Assembly: GCA_030645955.1 (NCBI GenBank)
Contig: JAUSMR010000167.1
Span: forward strand, 1-6,946
DNA: 6,946 bases
Reading direction: 5' to 3'
Origin: Gallionella sp.
GTDB taxonomy: Bacteria; Pseudomonadota; Gammaproteobacteria; Burkholderiales; Gallionellaceae
Below the pieces are notes generated by a model, which saw only the letters and a list, made by a program, of their open reading frames with translations, ran no database searches and was not told where the DNA came from. The position numbers and the translations under genes are program-made. The number at the start of each line of letters is the position of its first letter. Within the stretch, counting starts at the first letter, position 1. Below are positions 6,441-6,946 of the stretch, one piece after another.

Positions 6441-6946
6441 GTCGACGCTGAGCCTATTCCAGCAAATGCCGTTCATCGACAAAGATCGGAACAACACAAT
6501 ATTAGTGAGACAATACGACTTGATATTAGTGATATGGCACAACACGATTTTAGTGACGCCATAGAAGAACCGTTAACCACCATGGCAGCACCTCACGAAA
6601 AATTAGCCCAATCGCTGGCCGAACTGGCCGCGCTACAAGACCAAGGGGCGCGAGTCATTCGCAGCAGCCGGCTCTCCCGGACGCACCGGGAGCGTTTGAT
6701 AAAGGGTGGCTTCCTGGAGGAAGTGTTCAAAGGCTGGTACCTGCCAGGCAGACCAGGAGAGCCTCTTGCAAATACCTCCGCCTGGTTCGCAGGCATGCGC
6801 AACTTCATCGGCGGGTATTGCGATGACCGTTTCGGCAATGACTGGCATCTGAGTCCCGAGCAGTCGATTCAACTGCGCTCAGGTGAACGAGCGCTGCCTC
6901 TGCAACTGCAAATCTGGACGAAAGGCGGCCATAACCAGATGGTTGC
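6429..6946 (+). CDS. 5' part of a Fic-family-like gene, cut by the window end
   Basis: The frame is open to the window edge. From ATG 6582 the product begins MAAPHEKLAQSLAELAALQD, then shows RSSRLSRTHRERLIKGGF (27-44), VFKGWYLPGRPGE (48-60) and WHLSPEQSIQLRSGE (88-102). This pattern matches the N-terminal region of a group of proteins annotated as cell filamentation or Fic proteins, whose catalytic Fic domain (HxFx(D/E)GNGRxxR) would lie beyond the window. Such proteins transfer AMP or related groups to target proteins, often as toxins. The start is uncertain. ATG 6582, ATG 6534, ATG 6429 and ATG 6390 are all in frame, none with a strong ribosome binding site. The position 6429 is given because the upstream 24-bp repeats keep the frame and acidic residues. 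An AbiEi-like or other winged-helix N-terminus is an alternative identity. Confidence 0.6.
   Translation, partial: MGSFVDAEPIPANAVHRQRSEQHNISETIRLDISDMAQHDFSDAIEEPLTTMAAPHEKLAQSLAELAALQDQGARVIRSSRLSRTHRERLIKGGFLEEVFKGWYLPGRPGEPLANTSAWFAGMRNFIGGYCDDRFGNDWHLSPEQSIQLRSGERALPLQLQIWTKGGHNQMV
6485..6556 (+). repeat. Three 24-bp direct repeats ahead of or within the Fic-like gene
   Basis: Three imperfect units (6485-6508, 6509-6532, 6533-6556) each end in (A/T)TTAGTGA with exact 24-bp spacing. Units 1 and 3 also share ACAACAC. Read in the Fic-like frame they give octapeptides SEQHNISE, TIRLDISD and MAQHDFSD. They could be N-terminal protein repeats or a triple operator site. Confidence 0.65.

Overview
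The window looks like an accessory, rearranged stretch of a betaproteobacterial chromosome or large plasmid, most likely Burkholderiales/Comamonadaceae. This rests mainly on the GC-rich codon use and on a SerA protein that reads like the Comamonadaceae type. No taxonomic marker such as rRNA is present, so the assignment is inference.

Layout, left to right. Positions 1-335 hold a possible start of a leftward gene that leaves the window, an inverted repeat, and a short coding-like remnant. At 336-1724 (+) lies an intact CaiB/BaiF-type (class III) CoA-transferase. Positions 1725-2244 have no convincing gene. At 2245-2472 (+) is a small four-cysteine protein of the DUF3330 type. Its 3' end runs into the truncated 3' end of a convergent glycine-rich, stress-protein-like gene (2429-2740, -). 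The junction looks like a recombination scar.

The core of the window is a leftward pair: serA (D-3-phosphoglycerate dehydrogenase, 4509-5771) followed after 20 bp by a double-domain SagB/ThcOx-type nitroreductase-fold oxidoreductase (2908-4488). They are probably co-transcribed. A 19-bp near-perfect palindrome lies directly against the serA start codon and is a strong operator candidate.

To the right, 5792-6226 is non-coding. A degraded leftward gene remnant with an internal stop (6227-6440) follows. Then comes the 5' part of a rightward gene resembling Fic-family proteins, cut by the window end. It is preceded or begun by three 24-bp direct repeats that stay in frame as octapeptides.

How the genes work together: only serA and the SagB-type gene form a plausible functional unit, linking serine biosynthesis or a serine-like 2-hydroxyacid oxidation with an FMN enzyme of unknown substrate. 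The CoA-transferase, DUF3330 gene, truncated stress gene, remnant and Fic-like gene look like independent pieces assembled by recombination. No transposase, integrase, CRISPR array, tRNA or rRNA was recognised.
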